From Erythrocercus mccallii (lineage: Eukaryota > Chordata > Aves > Passeriformes > Dicruridae): a stretch of 64,000 nt of DNA. Positions 62,604-64,000 of the stretch are shown one piece after another. The notes beneath the pieces were generated by a model. It was given only the letters and a program-made list of their open reading frames with translations, searched no databases and was not told where the DNA came from. The position numbers were made by a program, and so were the translations under genes. Location: positions 120,563-184,562 of the forward strand of contig VZRG01001475.1 in assembly GCA_013397435.1 (NCBI GenBank), written 5' to 3'. Every line of letters begins with the position of its first letter. The stretch's first letter is position 1.

Positions 62604-64000
62604 CTGGGAGAACAAGGTAAGTCTTCAAGGTATTTTATATGCTGGCTGCTGCTGTGACAAAACCTCTCATTTGCCTTCAGGAGAGATGCTAAGCAGAGGC
62701 TTCTCTGTGGGACGGTGGGAGCCAGGGTGCAAGGGACACTTCCACCTTTCTTTCCACACTAGTTCCTTGCAGAGGCTGACAGAGCAGACAAGAGGGACCC
62801 AGGAAAAAGTGTTTGCAGCTGCATGATGCCTGAAGGAAGTAGAATTCAGAGGAAAGAGGACTGGGCACACAGCAATTAGTGGATTTTAGTAACTATATAA
62901 AACACAGGACCTGAGCATGCTGCATACAACTTCACAGCCAGACAAGAAGTATAGCCTCCCTTGCCCTAAACTTTTCTCCTGAGAAGCAAATGTAGGTGCC
63001 TAGCTGGGGCTGGAGCCTGAGAGCTCCTCTGTCTTCCAGGCAGGCAGCAGCACTGCCAGGCTGGACAGCCCTTGGAACTGCCTCAGCCAAGCCTGGACAC
63101 CACGTGCAACAGCAGCCCTAAAAGGCACCCTGAATGCAATCTCCCTAATGGTTAAATCGTGCAAGAGAAAGCAAATTCCTGGAAAGCACCTCACTTGTAG
63201 TGCGTACAGGCAACAAGTGTTGCTCCGTGGCGTTTATAGCAATTAATTTCCTCAGCAAAAACAGACCTTTGCTTTTATTAAAGAGCATTTGGATAGGTGT
63301 AATTGCATGCTTGCTTGGAGAGTTTAGAGAAGAGGTTTTAGGCTAAGAGTAGATTGTGCAGACAATGTTATTTCTAGTGTTTCTTGCTTTTCCCATTCCT
63401 TCTTTTCAAACTCCAACATAATAATTTCTGCATGAGTACTCACTGATAGGATGCAACAAAAGACTGCTGTGAACACAAGCTACTGACAACATGTAAGTAG
63501 TCTCAGACACACTGGAGGGAAAACACAAGGAATAGAAACTCACGTGACCACATCTGTCTTTCAACTCACTACTTCCTCCTTTTGCCAAGCTCAAACATCG
63601 AAAAGAGGAAAAGAAAAATACTAAGCGTGTTTTGTCCTAAACTCCTCTGAGGTTTGTGACATGTTTCTACTCAAACTTGAGGTTAAAAAAATGCTTGCAA
63701 CTATTTTGCTGAGTTACATATTTTCTACTATTTTGTAAAACTATGTCTTTTGAAGTCATATCCATCAGATCCTACTCATTTGTCAAACACTGGCACAATT
63801 ACGTTAATGGAAGCAATTAACAATTCACTGCTGTTTTCTTTTATGGTATAGGAAGGCTTGTGACAGTTATGAATAACATTCAGTTTTGTTTGCTGAGGAT
63901 TTTTTCCTTATTTTCCCCTATCTCTGTTATCTTACAACATAATCGTCTGTCTACCTGCCCTGGCTGCTTTTACACACCCTCATTGTTTACAAAATGAATA
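62604..64000. other. Unique non-coding stretch at the right edge
   Basis: Starts at the abrupt right border of the CR1 fragment. A consensus splice donor (AAG then GTAAGT, GT at 62617-62618) lies just inside. No reading frame here carries a recognisable domain, and no other repeat is seen up to the window end. Confidence 0.5.

Noticed and set aside
1..64000. LTR retrovirus copies, tRNA or microRNA genes, CRISPR arrays, bacterial genes
   Set aside because: Looked for and not seen: no LTR pairs or retroviral motifs, no cloverleaf or known microRNA seed that I recognise, no regularly spaced repeats, no prokaryotic gene organisation.

Overview
The window reads as ordinary vertebrate nuclear DNA, most likely from a bird. 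It has no bacterial-style gene packing and no long convincing reading frames. The only recognisable repeats of any size are pieces of CR1 LINEs, the dominant retrotransposon of birds and other sauropsids. I see no Alu, B1 or L1, and no LTR or retroviral copy. By my spans, recognisable CR1 covers about 6 % of the window, which fits a compact avian genome. I cannot name the species or chromosome.

Layout. 1-740: 3' part of a CR1 on the minus strand, running off the left edge. 741-6159: AT-rich unique DNA with one tetranucleotide microsatellite. 6160-7345: an old, decayed CR1 on the plus strand. 7346-10830: unique DNA with a strong CTCF-like motif. 10831-11460: a second, different CR1 subfamily on the minus strand. 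11461-47980: a long, almost repeat-free stretch holding a small CpG-dense island (20581-20745), a 22-bp perfect palindrome at 24719-24740, a possible old repeat near 25690, and several blocks that look like conserved non-coding DNA. 47981-48049: a short CR1 3' tail. 48950-49400: a broken reverse-transcriptase tail that looks L2-like rather than CR1. 50806-50833: a perfect hairpin. 53250-53725: the only stretch I would put forward as a coding exon, a possible terminal exon on the minus strand with splice acceptor, stop codon and poly(A) signal. 54151-54325: old CR1 on the minus strand. 61640-62603: CR1 on the plus strand, cut off before its 3' end and followed directly by a consensus splice donor.

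How it works together. No pathway or gene cluster is visible. The best reading is an intergenic or intronic gene-desert region with candidate regulatory DNA (CpG island with flanking CCAAT boxes, CTCF-like site, homeodomain-like palindrome, octamer) and at most one exon of an unrecognised minus-strand gene. Nearly all open frames over 60 codons here look like chance frames. I found no convincing new biological system. The points most worth testing are the candidate exon, the CpG island, the palindrome and the L2-like remnant.
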